A stretch of 64,000 bases of DNA from Actinoplanes octamycinicus (GTDB taxonomy: Bacteria > Actinomycetota > Actinomycetes > Mycobacteriales > Micromonosporaceae), in assembly GCF_014205225.1 (NCBI RefSeq), contig NZ_JACHNB010000001.1:5685501-5749500 (forward strand), in the 5' to 3' direction. The translations under genes and the position numbers were made by a program. The notes under the pieces are model-generated. The model worked only from the letters and a program-made list of their open reading frames with translations. It searched no databases and was not told the origin of the DNA. Positions 15,583-24,052 of the stretch are shown here, piece after piece. The stretch's first letter is position 1, and each line of letters starts with the position of its first letter.

Positions 15583-16445
15583 CTCTCGCGCTGGACCGCC
15601 CGCTGACGGCGGCCGTGGAACGCCGGCGCATCCGGCTCGCCTGGATCGCCCGGCACAGCATCGCGATCGCCCTCGCGGTCATGTTCGTCACCCCGGTCGT
15701 CTACCTGGTGCTGCTCTCGCTGATGACCAGCGATCAGGCGCTGACCAGCGACTACTGGCCGAACACCTGGCACCCGGAGAACTACCTCAAGGTCTTCGAG
15801 GCCACCCCGCTGCCGCACTACCTGCTCAACACGGTGCTCTACGCCGGCACCGCCACCGCGCTCACCCTGCTGTCCAGCGTCCCGGCCGCGTACGCCCTGG
15901 CCAAGCTCAAGTTCCGCGGCCGCAACGCGCTGTTCCTCGTGGTGATCTGCGTGATGATGCTCCCGCCGCAGGTGGTCACCGTCCCGCTCTACCTGATGTG
16001 GGCCCGCTACGGCCTGACCGGCTCGCTCGCCCCGCTGATCATCCCGGCCCTGTTCGGTGACGCGTTCTGCATCTTCCTGCTGCGTCAGTTCCTGCTCACC
16101 ATCCCGAGCGAATACCTCGACGCGGCCCGGGTGGACGGCTGCGGCGAGTGGCGCACCCTGCTGCGCGTGGTGCTGCCGATGGCCCGTCCCGGCATCGCGG
16201 CGGCCGGCCTCTTCCAGTTCTTCTACTGCTGGAACGACTACTACGGGCCGCTGCTCTACACCAGCGAGAACGAGAGCTCCTGGACCCTGTCGCTGGGCCT
16301 GGCGTCGTTCCGCACCGTCCACCACGTCGACTGGAACCTGGTCACCGCGGCCACCGTGCTGGCCATGGCGCCACTGATCATCATCTTCTTCTTCGCCCAG
16401 CGCGCGTTCGTGCAGGGCATCACGCTGACAGGATTCAAGGGTTGA
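15579..16445 (+). CDS. csnG: Sugar ABC transporter permease, MalG-type
   Basis: This 288-residue permease has a first helix around IAIALAVMFVTPVVYLVLLSL and an EAA-type loop (DAARVDGCGEWRTLLRVVL) followed by PMARPGIAAAGLFQFFYCWN. It pairs with the preceding permease as the membrane channel. GTG 15579 overlaps the upstream stop, and its own stop overlaps the TTG start of the GH4 gene. The C-terminus resembles the partial permease at the left edge of the window. Confidence 0.92.
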   Translation: MTLALDRPLTAAVERRRIRLAWIARHSIAIALAVMFVTPVVYLVLLSLMTSDQALTSDYWPNTWHPENYLKVFEATPLPHYLLNTVLYAGTATALTLLSSVPAAYALAKLKFRGRNALFLVVICVMMLPPQVVTVPLYLMWARYGLTGSLAPLIIPALFGDAFCIFLLRQFLLTIPSEYLDAARVDGCGEWRTLLRVVLPMARPGIAAAGLFQFFYCWNDYYGPLLYTSENESSWTLSLGLASFRTVHHVDWNLVTAATVLAMAPLIIIFFFAQRAFVQGITLTGFKG

Positions 16446-17698
16446 AAATCGCGGTCATCGGTGGTGGATCCACCTACACCCCGGAGCTGGTCGACGGGTT
16501 CGCCCGGCTCGGCACCACGGTCTCCGAGCTGGTCCTGATCGACCCGGCCGCCGAGCGCCTCGACGTGGTCGGCGCGTTCGCGGCCCGGATCTTCGCCCAC
16601 TACGGGCATCCCGGCAAGGTGACCTGGACGTCCGACCTGGACGCCGGGGTCACCGACGCCGACGCGGCGGTCATCCAGCTGCGGGTGGGCGGGCAGCGGG
16701 CGCGGATCAGCGACGAGACGTTCCCGCTGGACTGCGGCTGCGTCGGGCAGGAGACGACCGGGGCGGGCGGGCTGGCCAAGGCGCTGCGGACGGTGCCGGT
16801 GATGCTGGACGTCGCGGCGCGGATCCGGGACCGGGCGAAGCCGGGGGCGTGGATCGTCGACTTCACCAATCCGGTGGGGATCGTGACCCGTGCCCTGCTG
16901 GACGCCGGGCACCAGGCGGTCGGGCTGTGCAACGTGGCGATCGGGTTCCAGCGCCGGTTCGCCGGTCACCTCGGTGTCGATCCCGGGGCGGTGGTTCTGG
17001 ACCACGTCGGTCTCAACCATCTGACGTGGGAGAGGGCCGCCTATGTCGACGGCGTGGACCGGCTCCCGGACCTGCTCGGCGCACACCTGTCCGAAATCTC
17101 GGATATGGTGGACGTGCCGGCGGAGATCATCACGATGCTCGGGGCGGTGCCGTCGTACTACCTCTCCTACTTCTACAAGCACGACGAGCACGTACGGGAA
17201 AGCCTCGGGCAGCGGACCCGCGGGCAGCGGGTCGCCGAGATCGAAGCGATCCTCCTCGACATGTACCGGGACGTCACGCTGACCACCAAGCCGGCGCTGC
17301 TCGGCGAACGCGGCGGTGCCTACTACTCGGAGGCGGCGGTCGGGCTGCTCGGATCGCTGTTCGGGCTCGACGACACGGCGGTCCACTCGGTCAACGTGCG
17401 CAACGACGGCACGCTGCCCTTCCTGCCCGACTCGGCGGTCATCGAGGTGTCGGCCCGGGCGGGCCTGCGCGGCCCGGATCCGCTGCCGGTCGCGGCGGTC
17501 CCGCCCGATCTGGCCGGTCTCATCTCCCATGTGTACGGGTACGAGGAACTCGCGCTCGACGCCGCCCTGCGCGGTGGCCGGGACCGGGTCTACCGGGCGT
17601 TGCTGGCGCACCCGCTGATCGGGCAGCACTCGCGGGCCGACGCGCTCGCCGACCGGTTGATCGCGGCCGGGCGTGAGCATCTCGCGTGGGCCCGATGA
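16442..17698 (+). CDS. csnH: GH4 family NAD-dependent glycosidase
   Basis: The 418-residue protein has the GH4 layout. An N-terminal NAD-binding site (KIAVIGGGSTYTPELV) is followed by FTNPVGIVTRALL and CNVAIGFQRR (the metal-binding Cys region). DHVGLNHLTWERAAYVDG carries the second metal ligand His. GH4 enzymes oxidise C3 with NAD, eliminate the aglycone, and need a divalent metal. The family includes 6-phospho-beta-glucosidases. Here the context suggests intracellular cleavage of imported glucosamine oligomers. TTG 16442 overlaps the permease stop, and its stop overlaps the kinase ATG. Confidence 0.9.
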   Translation: MKIAVIGGGSTYTPELVDGFARLGTTVSELVLIDPAAERLDVVGAFAARIFAHYGHPGKVTWTSDLDAGVTDADAAVIQLRVGGQRARISDETFPLDCGCVGQETTGAGGLAKALRTVPVMLDVAARIRDRAKPGAWIVDFTNPVGIVTRALLDAGHQAVGLCNVAIGFQRRFAGHLGVDPGAVVLDHVGLNHLTWERAAYVDGVDRLPDLLGAHLSEISDMVDVPAEIITMLGAVPSYYLSYFYKHDEHVRESLGQRTRGQRVAEIEAILLDMYRDVTLTTKPALLGERGGAYYSEAAVGLLGSLFGLDDTAVHSVNVRNDGTLPFLPDSAVIEVSARAGLRGPDPLPVAAVPPDLAGLISHVYGYEELALDAALRGGRDRVYRALLAHPLIGQHSRADALADRLIAAGREHLAWAR

Positions 17699-18969
17699 GC
17701 ACGGTCGACGAGGGGGGTCTCCCGGCCGTCGATGGCTTGTCCCCGGTGCTCGGCTCTCCGGCGGTCGGCGGCTCTGCGGCGGTCAACGGTCTGTCCTCGG
17801 CGGTCGATGGCCCTCCGGTGGCCAACGGTCTGTCCTCGGCGGTCGATGGTCCTGCGGCGGTTGGCGACGTGTCTCCAGCAGCCGGCGACCTGTCCTTGGC
17901 GGCCGACGGCTTCGCTCGGCCCTCTTCCCGGGCGGCCGCTGCTGGCTCCTTGTCCCGGGCGGTCGGCTCTCTGTTCCTGGCCGTCGACGGGGGGAACTCG
18001 AAGACCGACGTGCTGCTCGGGGACACGTCCGGCCGGGTGCTCGCCGTCGTCCGCGGCGGCACCTCCTCCCCGCACAACATCGGGCTGCCCGGCACGATCG
18101 AGGTGCTCGGCAAGCTGATCGCCGCGGCGTACGCGCAGGCCGGGCTGCCCGCGGACCTCCCGGTCGACGCGATCGCGGTCTACCTGGCCGGCGCCGACCT
18201 GCCGATCGAGGTAACCCGGCTGCGGGAGGCGATCGCCGCGCAAGGCTGGGCCCGGCACACCCAGGTCGACAACGACTGCTTCGCCCTGCTGCGGGCCGGC
18301 ACCTCGATGCCGGACGCGGTCACCGTGGTCTGCGGCGCCGGCAACAACTGCGTCGGCCGGGCCGCGGACGGCCGGACCGCCCGGTTCGTCGCTCTCGGCC
18401 CGATCTCCGGTGACTGGGGCGGCGGCCACGACCTGGCGGACTACACGCTGCGCGCGGCCGCCCGCGGCGAGGACGGCCGGGGCCGGCCCACCGCGCTGTC
18501 CGCCGCGGTAGCCGCCCACTTCGGCCTGCCGACGGTCGAGGCGGTGAGCATCGCCCTGCACCTGGGCGACCTGCCGATGACCCGCATCCCGGAACTCACC
18601 CCGCTGCTCTTCGAGGTAGCCGCGACCGGCGACGACGTGGCGTCCACCCTGATCACCCGCCAGGCCCGCGAGATCCTGGCCCAGCACCGTGTCGCCGCCA
18701 CCCGCCTCGACCTGCTCGCCCGCCCGCACGCCCTGGTCCTGGGCGGCGGCGTCCTCCAGGCCCGCCATCCCCAACTCCACGACCAGGTGCTGGCGGGCGC
18801 CCAAGCCCAGGCCCCGCTCGTCGAGGTCACGGTCCTGTCCACCCCGCCGGTAGCCGGCGCGGCCTTGCTGGCGCTGGATGCCTTAGGCGCGCTGCCACCC
18901 GCCGAACACGCCCTCCGCCAAGCCGTCACGCGGCACCAGCCCCGGCCGGCCAACTCCACCGCCGGGTAG
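17695..18969 (+). CDS. csnK: BadF/GlcNAc-kinase-type sugar kinase with repeat-built N-terminal extension
   Basis: The protein has 424 residues. The conserved BadF/BadG-type ATPase starts only at about residue 93 with the phosphate-1 loop LFLAVDGGNSKTDVLL. It continues with CGAGNNCVGR (phosphate 2), GPISGDWGGGHDL and the adenosine motif VLGGGVLQARHP. The first 92 residues are a low-complexity Gly/Ser/Ala/Val tract with imperfect 13-residue repeats (NGLSSAVDGPP), unlike any kinase domain. ATG 17695 overlaps the GH4 stop, so the extension is in frame and probably translated. A start close to the core cannot be excluded, though I see no good ribosome site there. The likely role is phosphorylation of glucosamine from chitosan. 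Confidence 0.88.
   Translation: MSTVDEGGLPAVDGLSPVLGSPAVGGSAAVNGLSSAVDGPPVANGLSSAVDGPAAVGDVSPAAGDLSLAADGFARPSSRAAAAGSLSRAVGSLFLAVDGGNSKTDVLLGDTSGRVLAVVRGGTSSPHNIGLPGTIEVLGKLIAAAYAQAGLPADLPVDAIAVYLAGADLPIEVTRLREAIAAQGWARHTQVDNDCFALLRAGTSMPDAVTVVCGAGNNCVGRAADGRTARFVALGPISGDWGGGHDLADYTLRAAARGEDGRGRPTALSAAVAAHFGLPTVEAVSIALHLGDLPMTRIPELTPLLFEVAATGDDVASTLITRQAREILAQHRVAATRLDLLARPHALVLGGGVLQARHPQLHDQVLAGAQAQAPLVEVTVLSTPPVAGAALLALDALGALPPAEHALRQAVTRHQPRPANSTAG
17785..17862. repeat. 39-bp in-frame tandem repeat in csnK
   Basis: Two units (17785-17823 and 17824-17862) share AACGGTCTGTCCTCGGCGGT, and degenerate versions extend on both sides from about 17734 to 17970. The period is 39 bp (13 codons), so changes in copy number keep the frame. 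It encodes the disordered N-terminal extension of the kinase. Confidence 0.75.
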
Positions 18970-19120
18970 TCATCAGCAACCGGTGGTCGTCAGCAACCGG
19001 TGGTCGTCAGCGACCGGTAGTCGTTAGCGACCGGTGGTCGTCAGTAGGCGGTAGTCGTCTGCGACCGGTAGTTGTCAGCCACCGGTAGTCGTCGGCGGCC
19101 GGTAGTCGTCAGCGGCCGGC
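18968..19120. repeat. 17-bp tandem repeat filling a convergent intergenic gap, 9 copies
   Basis: Nine contiguous units of the type GTCGTCAGCGACCGGTG begin at 18968, two bases before the csnK stop is complete, and end at 19120, inside the last codons of the convergent acyltransferase gene. Each unit contains the palindrome ACCGGT, and neighbouring units can pair GACC with GGTC. The whole 139-bp gap between the genes is therefore repeat, with no other terminator visible. Confidence 0.9.
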
Positions 19121-21445
19121 GGCCAGGGCGGCGAGTCGGGGTAGCAGCCATGGGGCGATGACTCGCTGGACGCCGGACGGGGTGAAGTGCAGGCCGTCGC
19201 TGCGCATCCGGACGTCGCGGACGTGCCAGGTGAACTTGCCGTCCGGGCAGGTCACGGCGTTGAGGTCGAGGACCGTGACAGTGCCGGGGTGGCGGTCGGC
19301 GACCCGGTGGAGGAGGCGGTTCCAGGCGTCCACGCGCTCCGGGCGGTCCTCCGGGTAGAGGCCGCCGTCCGGGCGTTCCGCACGGCGGGTGTAGGCGGCG
19401 GTCAGCAGGGCGACGGCGGCCCCGCGCGAACCGGCCACGCGGACCGCCCGCTCCAACTGCCCGATCAGGTAGTCGTCGTAGGCGGGTTCGCCGACATGCT
19501 GGTAGCGGCCCTGGTAGCGGCGGTCCATCAGCTCCCAGCGGTTCAGCTCGACAACCGCCACGTCCGGGTTGTCCCGGTCGACCGCGCGCTGCCAGCGCCG
19601 CGGCCAGGAGGTGCAGCCCGGATAGTTGGTGTGCGGGCTGCCCAGCTGCAGGATCTCCGGCAGGGTGGCGATGCCGCAGCCTTGAATCGCCCGGACGCTG
19701 GTCCACATGCCCGGGTGCTCCGGCAGGTAGCTGCCGATCGTCCAGGACACCGAGTCGCCGAGGAAGGTGACCCGCGGCTCCCGGCCGGGCGGGCGTCCCG
19801 GCCGGTCGATCGGCGCCGGGCGGCCTTGTGGGGCAGGTCCGGGGTCGTCGCCGCTCGGGCGGTCTTGTGGGGCAGGTCCGGGGTCGCTGTTCGGGCGGTC
19901 TTGTGGGGCAGGCCGGGCGTCGCCGCTCGGGCGGTCTTGTGAGGCAGGTCCGGGGTCGCCGCTCGGGCGCCCCTGTGCGGCGGGCTCGATGTCGCCGTTC
20001 GGGCGGGCGTGCGAGGCGGTCCCGGGATTCAGGCCCGGCTGGGCGGGGGCGTCGAGCGGGGCGATGACGATCGGTGCCGCGGCGGTGGCCGGCTCGGCGG
20101 GCGTGACAGTGCACCAGCCGATCGCGACGGCGACGGCGGCGACCGTCGCCGTGGTGGCTGCCGCTGGTACCCGCCGGGGCAGCAGCCGACCGAGTGCGCC
20201 GTGCCGGACCGGCTGTTCGACGAGGTGGTAGCTGACAACGGCGACGGCCAGGGTGCCGGCCAGCCGGACGGCCAGCAGCGGCCAGCGGGACAGTCCGGTC
20301 AGGTCGGTGGTGACGAAGGTGAACAGCGGCCAGTGCCACAGATAGACCCCGTAGGAGATGCGCCCGAGCCGCACGAGGGGCGGCACGCTGAGCAGCCGGG
20401 CGAGCAGACCTCGGGGATGCCGGACCACGTCGACGATGACAGCCGCGGCAGCGAGTGCGGCAAGCGTGAGGCCACCCCGGTAGAGCCATGCCGAGTGTTC
20501 AGAGGCGGTGTGCCAGAGAACGACCGTGCCGCCGACGCCGGCCCACGCGAGCGCGCCGGCGTACCGGAACCGAGTCGATCTCGCGGCGGGCGCGCTGGTG
20601 TACCGGGGCCGGGTTGATCTCGCGGTGAGCGCGCTGGTGTACCGGGACCGGGTTGGTCTGGCGGTGAGCGCGCTGGCGTGCCGGGGCCGGGTTGATCTCG
20701 CGGTGAGCGCGCTGGCGTACCGGGACAGGGTTGATCTCGCGGTGGGCGCGCCGACGTACCGGGGAGGGGTTGATGCTGTCGCGGCGGGGGCCGTGAGCAG
20801 CGCGGCGACCGCGCCGATCAGCAACGCTTGAGCGCGGGTGTCGGTGCCGAAGTAGGCGCGGCCGATCCCGGATGGCTGGTAGAGCAGTGCGCACAGCACC
20901 TGCGAGGTGACCGCCCCGGTGACGCACAGGGCGACCAGGACGGCGCGCGCCCGGCGGTGCACGAGCCAGATCAGCACGCCGGCGACCAGCAGCGGCCAGA
21001 CCAGGTAGAACTGCTCCTCGATCGCCAGCGACCAGGTGTGTTGCAGCGGGGAGGGCGCGGCGGTCGCGGCCAGGTAGCCGGTGCCACGGAAGATCATCCG
21101 CCAGTTGGCGGCATAGCCGAGCGCGGCCCAGGCATCCGCCCGCAGCAGACCGAGGGCGTCACTGTCCAACAGGAAGCGTGCGGTGACGACTGTGGCGACC
21201 AGCATGGCCAGCAGCGCGGGCAGCAGCCTACGGGCCCGGTGCAGCCAGAACCGTCCGAGATCGATCCGCCCGCTCCGCTGGTGTTCGGCCAGCAGCAGCG
21301 ACGTGATGAGGAACCCGGATAGCACGAAGAACGCGTCCACGCCCAGGAACCCGCCGTCCGTGCCGGGGACCCCGGCGTGGAACAGCAGGACTGCGGTGAC
21401 GGCGAGGGCGCGGACGCCGTCCAGCGCCGGGCGGTATTCCCACAC
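19109..21445 (-). CDS. Acyltransferase-3 / SGNH fusion (OafA-like surface O-acyltransferase)
   Basis: This 778-residue membrane protein has an N-terminal acyltransferase-3 domain of about 10 helices (RPALDGVRALAVTAVLLFHAG, FFVLSGFLITSLLL, SLAIEEQFYLVWPLLV). A linker and a C-terminal SGNH hydrolase-like domain follow (VTFLGDSVSWTIGSYL as block I, SDGLHFTPSGVQ as block V with Asp and His). Such proteins transfer acetyl groups across the membrane onto cell-wall polymers, polysaccharides or lipids. Two low-complexity insertions break the fold: one between helices in the membrane domain and one in the linker, both made of in-frame tandem repeats. The start is GTG at 21445. Confidence 0.88.
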   Translation of the reverse strand: MWEYRPALDGVRALAVTAVLLFHAGVPGTDGGFLGVDAFFVLSGFLITSLLLAEHQRSGRIDLGRFWLHRARRLLPALLAMLVATVVTARFLLDSDALGLLRADAWAALGYAANWRMIFRGTGYLAATAAPSPLQHTWSLAIEEQFYLVWPLLVAGVLIWLVHRRARAVLVALCVTGAVTSQVLCALLYQPSGIGRAYFGTDTRAQALLIGAVAALLTAPAATASTPPRYVGAPTARSTLSRYASALTARSTRPRHASALTARPTRSRYTSALTARSTRPRYTSAPAARSTRFRYAGALAWAGVGGTVVLWHTASEHSAWLYRGGLTLAALAAAAVIVDVVRHPRGLLARLLSVPPLVRLGRISYGVYLWHWPLFTFVTTDLTGLSRWPLLAVRLAGTLAVAVVSYHLVEQPVRHGALGRLLPRRVPAAATTATVAAVAVAIGWCTVTPAEPATAAAPIVIAPLDAPAQPGLNPGTASHARPNGDIEPAAQGRPSGDPGPASQDRPSGDARPAPQDRPNSDPGPAPQDRPSGDDPGPAPQGRPAPIDRPGRPPGREPRVTFLGDSVSWTIGSYLPEHPGMWTSVRAIQGCGIATLPEILQLGSPHTNYPGCTSWPRRWQRAVDRDNPDVAVVELNRWELMDRRYQGRYQHVGEPAYDDYLIGQLERAVRVAGSRGAAVALLTAAYTRRAERPDGGLYPEDRPERVDAWNRLLHRVADRHPGTVTVLDLNAVTCPDGKFTWHVRDVRMRSDGLHFTPSGVQRVIAPWLLPRLAALAAGR
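19817..19999. repeat. 36-bp coding minisatellite in the acyltransferase linker
   Basis: Units begin at 19817, 19856, 19892, 19928 and 19964. The first is 39 bp and the rest 36 bp, sharing CGGGCGGTCTTGTGGGGCAG. A degenerate sixth starts at 20000. Read on the minus strand they encode 12-residue units of the type QDRPSGDPGPAP, a proline-rich spacer between the membrane and SGNH domains. Multiples of three preserve the frame. Confidence 0.88.
20562..20775. repeat. 39-bp coding minisatellite in the acyltransferase membrane domain
   Basis: Units begin at 20562, 20601, 20640, 20679, 20718 and 20757, a strict 39-bp period with the core GGGTTGATCTCGCGGTGAGC. On the minus strand they encode 13-residue repeats such as YTSALTARSTRPR, highly basic, placed between two membrane helices. 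No homologous segment is expected in ordinary acyltransferase-3 proteins. Confidence 0.88.
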
Positions 21446-21512
21446 GTCGCGCGGATACCACTCCCGCTCCGGGATAAACCGGGCCGATCACCCCCCCAAC
21501 TCCCGCCGCCGG

Positions 21513-22154
21513 TCACGCCGGCTGGGCTTGCCGCAAGGGCACCTCCAACCGCGAGCTGAGCTCCTCGACCGTGATCCCGAACGTCTCCCGCACCACGACG
21601 CCCTCGTCGGTGATCAGGAAGGTGGCCAGGTCGGTGTAGACCCGGCTGATGCACCGCAGCCCGGTCAGCGGATAGGTGCACTCGGGCACCAGTTTCGGCG
21701 TCCCGTCCTTGGTGAACAGCGTCATCATCACGTAGACGCTCTTGGCCCCGGCCGCGAGGTCCATCGCCCCGCCGACCGCTGGGATCGCGTCGGGCTCGCC
21801 GGTGTGCCAGTTCGCCAAGTCGCCGGCCGCCGACACCTGGAACGCGCCGAGCACGCACACGTCGAGGTGCCCGCCGCGCATCATCGCGAACGAGTCGGCA
21901 TGGTGGAAATACGCCGAGCCGGGCAGCTCGGTCACCGGAACCTTCCCGGCATTGGTCAGGTCCGGGTCGATCTGGTCGCCGACCGCGGCCGGGCCCATGT
22001 TCAGCATGCCGTTCTCGGTGTGCAGGACGATGCCCGCGTCGGCCGGCAGGTGGTCGGCGACCAGGGTCGGCTGCCCGATCCCCAGATTGACGAACGAGCC
22101 GGGCTCGATGTCCCGGGCCACCAGCGCGGCCATCTCGTGTTTGTTCAGGCTCAT
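21513..22154 (-). CDS. pcaJ: 3-oxoacid CoA-transferase subunit B
   Basis: This 213-residue beta subunit of a family-I CoA transferase has the catalytic Glu in VLHTENGMLNMGP, plus FVNLGIGQPTLV and GGAMDLAAGAK. With the A subunit it moves CoA from succinyl-CoA to an acid such as 3-oxoadipate or acetoacetate. ATG 22154 overlaps the A-subunit stop by 4 bp. The adjacent PcaF-like thiolase favours the beta-ketoadipate pathway, but an acetoacetate (ScoB) role is possible. Confidence 0.88.
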   Translation of the reverse strand: MSLNKHEMAALVARDIEPGSFVNLGIGQPTLVADHLPADAGIVLHTENGMLNMGPAAVGDQIDPDLTNAGKVPVTELPGSAYFHHADSFAMMRGGHLDVCVLGAFQVSAAGDLANWHTGEPDAIPAVGGAMDLAAGAKSVYVMMTLFTKDGTPKLVPECTYPLTGLRCISRVYTDLATFLITDEGVVVRETFGITVEELSSRLEVPLRQAQPA

Positions 22155-22810
22155 GCCGCCACCACCCGGTCGACGTAGATGCTCGGGGTAACGACCACTT
22201 CCGGGTCGAGCGTGCCGGTCTCCACCACCTCGTGGACCTGCGCGATCACCAGCGATCCGGCGGTCGCCATCACCGGACCGAAGTTCCGCGCGGTCTTGCG
22301 GTAGACGAGGTTGCCCATCCGGTCCGACCGGTACGCCCCGATCAACGCGACGTCCCCCTTGATCGGGAACTCCAGGACATAGGTCCGGCCGTCGATCACC
22401 CGGGTCTCCTTGCCCTCGGCCAGCGGCGTCCCCACCCCGGTCGGGCAGTAGAACGCGCCGATCCCGGCCCCGGCCGCCCGCATCCGCTCGGCCAGGTTGC
22501 CCTGCGGGACCACCTCGAGCTCGATCTTCCCGGCCCGGTAGAGACCGTCGAACACCCAGGAGTCGGCCTGCCGTGGGAACGAGCAGATCATTTTGCGCAC
22601 CCGGCCCTTGGCGAGCAGCGCGGCGAGGCCGGTGTCCCCGTTACCGGCGTTGTTCGACACCACGGTCAGGTCGGTGGCGCCCTGCTCGATCAGCGCGTCG
22701 ATCAGCTCGACCGGCATCCCGGCCATGCCGAACCCGCCGATCAGCACGGTCGACCCGTCCCGGATCCCGGCGACCGCCTCGGCCGTGCTGTCGCAGATCT
22801 TCGCGGTCAC
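22151..22810 (-). CDS. pcaI: 3-oxoacid CoA-transferase subunit A
   Basis: The 219-residue alpha subunit carries the CoA-transferase signature GSTVLIGGFGMAGMPVELID, then VVSNNAGNGDTGLAALL and FYCPTGVGTPLAEGKE. GTG 22810 overlaps the thiolase stop by 4 bp, so thiolase, A and B form one coupled operon. An open frame reaching to 23002 is a shadow of the thiolase gene. The physiological substrate cannot be fixed from sequence alone. Confidence 0.88.
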   Translation of the reverse strand: MTAKICDSTAEAVAGIRDGSTVLIGGFGMAGMPVELIDALIEQGATDLTVVSNNAGNGDTGLAALLAKGRVRKMICSFPRQADSWVFDGLYRAGKIELEVVPQGNLAERMRAAGAGIGAFYCPTGVGTPLAEGKETRVIDGRTYVLEFPIKGDVALIGAYRSDRMGNLVYRKTARNFGPVMATAGSLVIAQVHEVVETGTLDPEVVVTPSIYVDRVVAA

Positions 22811-23982
22811 GCCACATTCTCCAGGACCACGGCGAGGGCCTGGCCGACGCCGATGCAGATCGCCGCGACGCCCCAGCGGCCACCGGACTCCTTGAGCCGG
22901 GCGGCCAGGGTGCCGAGGATCCGGCCGCCGGACGCGCCGAGCGGGTGACCGATGGCGATCGCCCCGCCCTTGGCGTTGACGATCTCCGGGTCGATGTTCC
23001 ACGCGTCGAGGCAGGCGAGCGACTGCACCGCGAACGCCTCGTTCAGCTCGACGGCGGTGACGTCGTCCCAGGTGATGCCGGCCCGGGCCAGGGCCCGCTC
23101 GGCGGCCTCGACCGGCGCGTAGCCGAACATCTGCGGCTCGATCGCGGACACGCCGCGCCCGGCGATCCGGGCGATCGGGGCGCTGCCGATCCGCTCGGCG
23201 GCCGCCTCGCTGCCCAGCAGGACGGCCGAGGCACCGTCGTTGAGCGGGGAGGCGTTGCCGGCGGTGATGGTCCCGGCAGGGCGGAAGGACGGTTTCAGCT
23301 TCGCCAGTTTCTCGGTGCTGCTGTCCGGGCGGATGCCCTCGTCGCGGGTGAGATCGCCGACCGGGACCACCAGATCCGAGTAGAAGCCCTCATCCCAGGC
23401 CGCGGCCGCCAGATTGTGTGACCGCGCGGCGAAGGCGTCCTGCCGCTCCCGGGAGATGGAGAATTTCTCGCCGAGCATCTCGTTGCACTCGCCCAGCGAG
23501 GCCGTCCACTCCTTCGGCATGTTGTCATTGACCAGCCGCCAGCCCAGCGTGGTGGACACCGCGGTCACGTTGCCGGCCGGGAAGGCCCGGGACGGCTTCG
23601 GCATCACCCACGGGGCACGGGTCATCGACTCGACGCCGCCGGCCACCACCACGTCGGCGTCGCCGGACTCGATGGCCCGCGACCCGATGATCGCCGCGTC
23701 CAGCGACGAGCCGCACAGCCGGTTGACCGTGGTGGCCGGCACCGACACCGGCAGCCCGGCGAGCAGCACGGCCATCCGCCCGACATTCCGATTGTCCTCA
23801 CCCGCCTGGTTGGCGCAGCCCCACACCACGTCGCCGATGGCGGCCGGGTCCAGGCGGGGCGCGGTGGCCAGCACACCCCGCAGGGCGGTGGCGGCCAGGT
23901 CATCCGGGCGGACCTCGGCGAGGGCGCCGCCGAAACGGCCGAACGGTGTGCGCGCCGCGGCGTACAGGAAAGCGGAAGTCAT
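22807..23982 (-). CDS. pcaF: Thiolase, probably 3-oxoadipyl-CoA thiolase
   Basis: This 391-residue thiolase has the acyl-accepting Cys90 (VNRLCGSSLDA), the GHPLGASGGR His motif and the C-terminal CIGVGQ Cys. The segment CANQAGEDNRNVGRMAVLLAGLP is typical of 3-oxoadipyl-CoA thiolases (PcaF/PaaJ group). It would cleave 3-oxoadipyl-CoA to succinyl-CoA and acetyl-CoA. It is the first gene of the operon with the CoA transferase and is divergent from a LysR regulator 70 bp away. Confidence 0.9.
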   Translation of the reverse strand: MTSAFLYAAARTPFGRFGGALAEVRPDDLAATALRGVLATAPRLDPAAIGDVVWGCANQAGEDNRNVGRMAVLLAGLPVSVPATTVNRLCGSSLDAAIIGSRAIESGDADVVVAGGVESMTRAPWVMPKPSRAFPAGNVTAVSTTLGWRLVNDNMPKEWTASLGECNEMLGEKFSISRERQDAFAARSHNLAAAAWDEGFYSDLVVPVGDLTRDEGIRPDSSTEKLAKLKPSFRPAGTITAGNASPLNDGASAVLLGSEAAAERIGSAPIARIAGRGVSAIEPQMFGYAPVEAAERALARAGITWDDVTAVELNEAFAVQSLACLDAWNIDPEIVNAKGGAIAIGHPLGASGGRILGTLAARLKESGGRWGVAAICIGVGQALAVVLENVA

Positions 23983-24035
23983 GCGTCCAACCTAGGCCCG
24001 CCCCACCGATCAAGGCCAATACTGAATCCGACTCG

Positions 24036-24050
24036 ATTGATAGCCTCAAT
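24036..24050. promoter_or_regulatory. LysR-type operator, ATTGA-N5-TCAAT
   Basis: The palindrome ATTGATAGCCTCAAT contains the LysR T-N11-A motif (24037-24049) and lies in the 70-bp gap between the thiolase operon and the divergent LysR gene. TAGCCT inside it could be the -10 of a leaderless transcript starting at ATG 24053, so binding here would also block the regulator's own promoter. Confidence 0.6.
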
Positions 24051-24052
24051 GC

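Noticed and set aside
19817..20775. Regularly spaced repeats that might be a CRISPR array
   Set aside because: The units are contiguous without unique spacers, multiples of three, and encode part of an acyltransferase. No cas genes are present.
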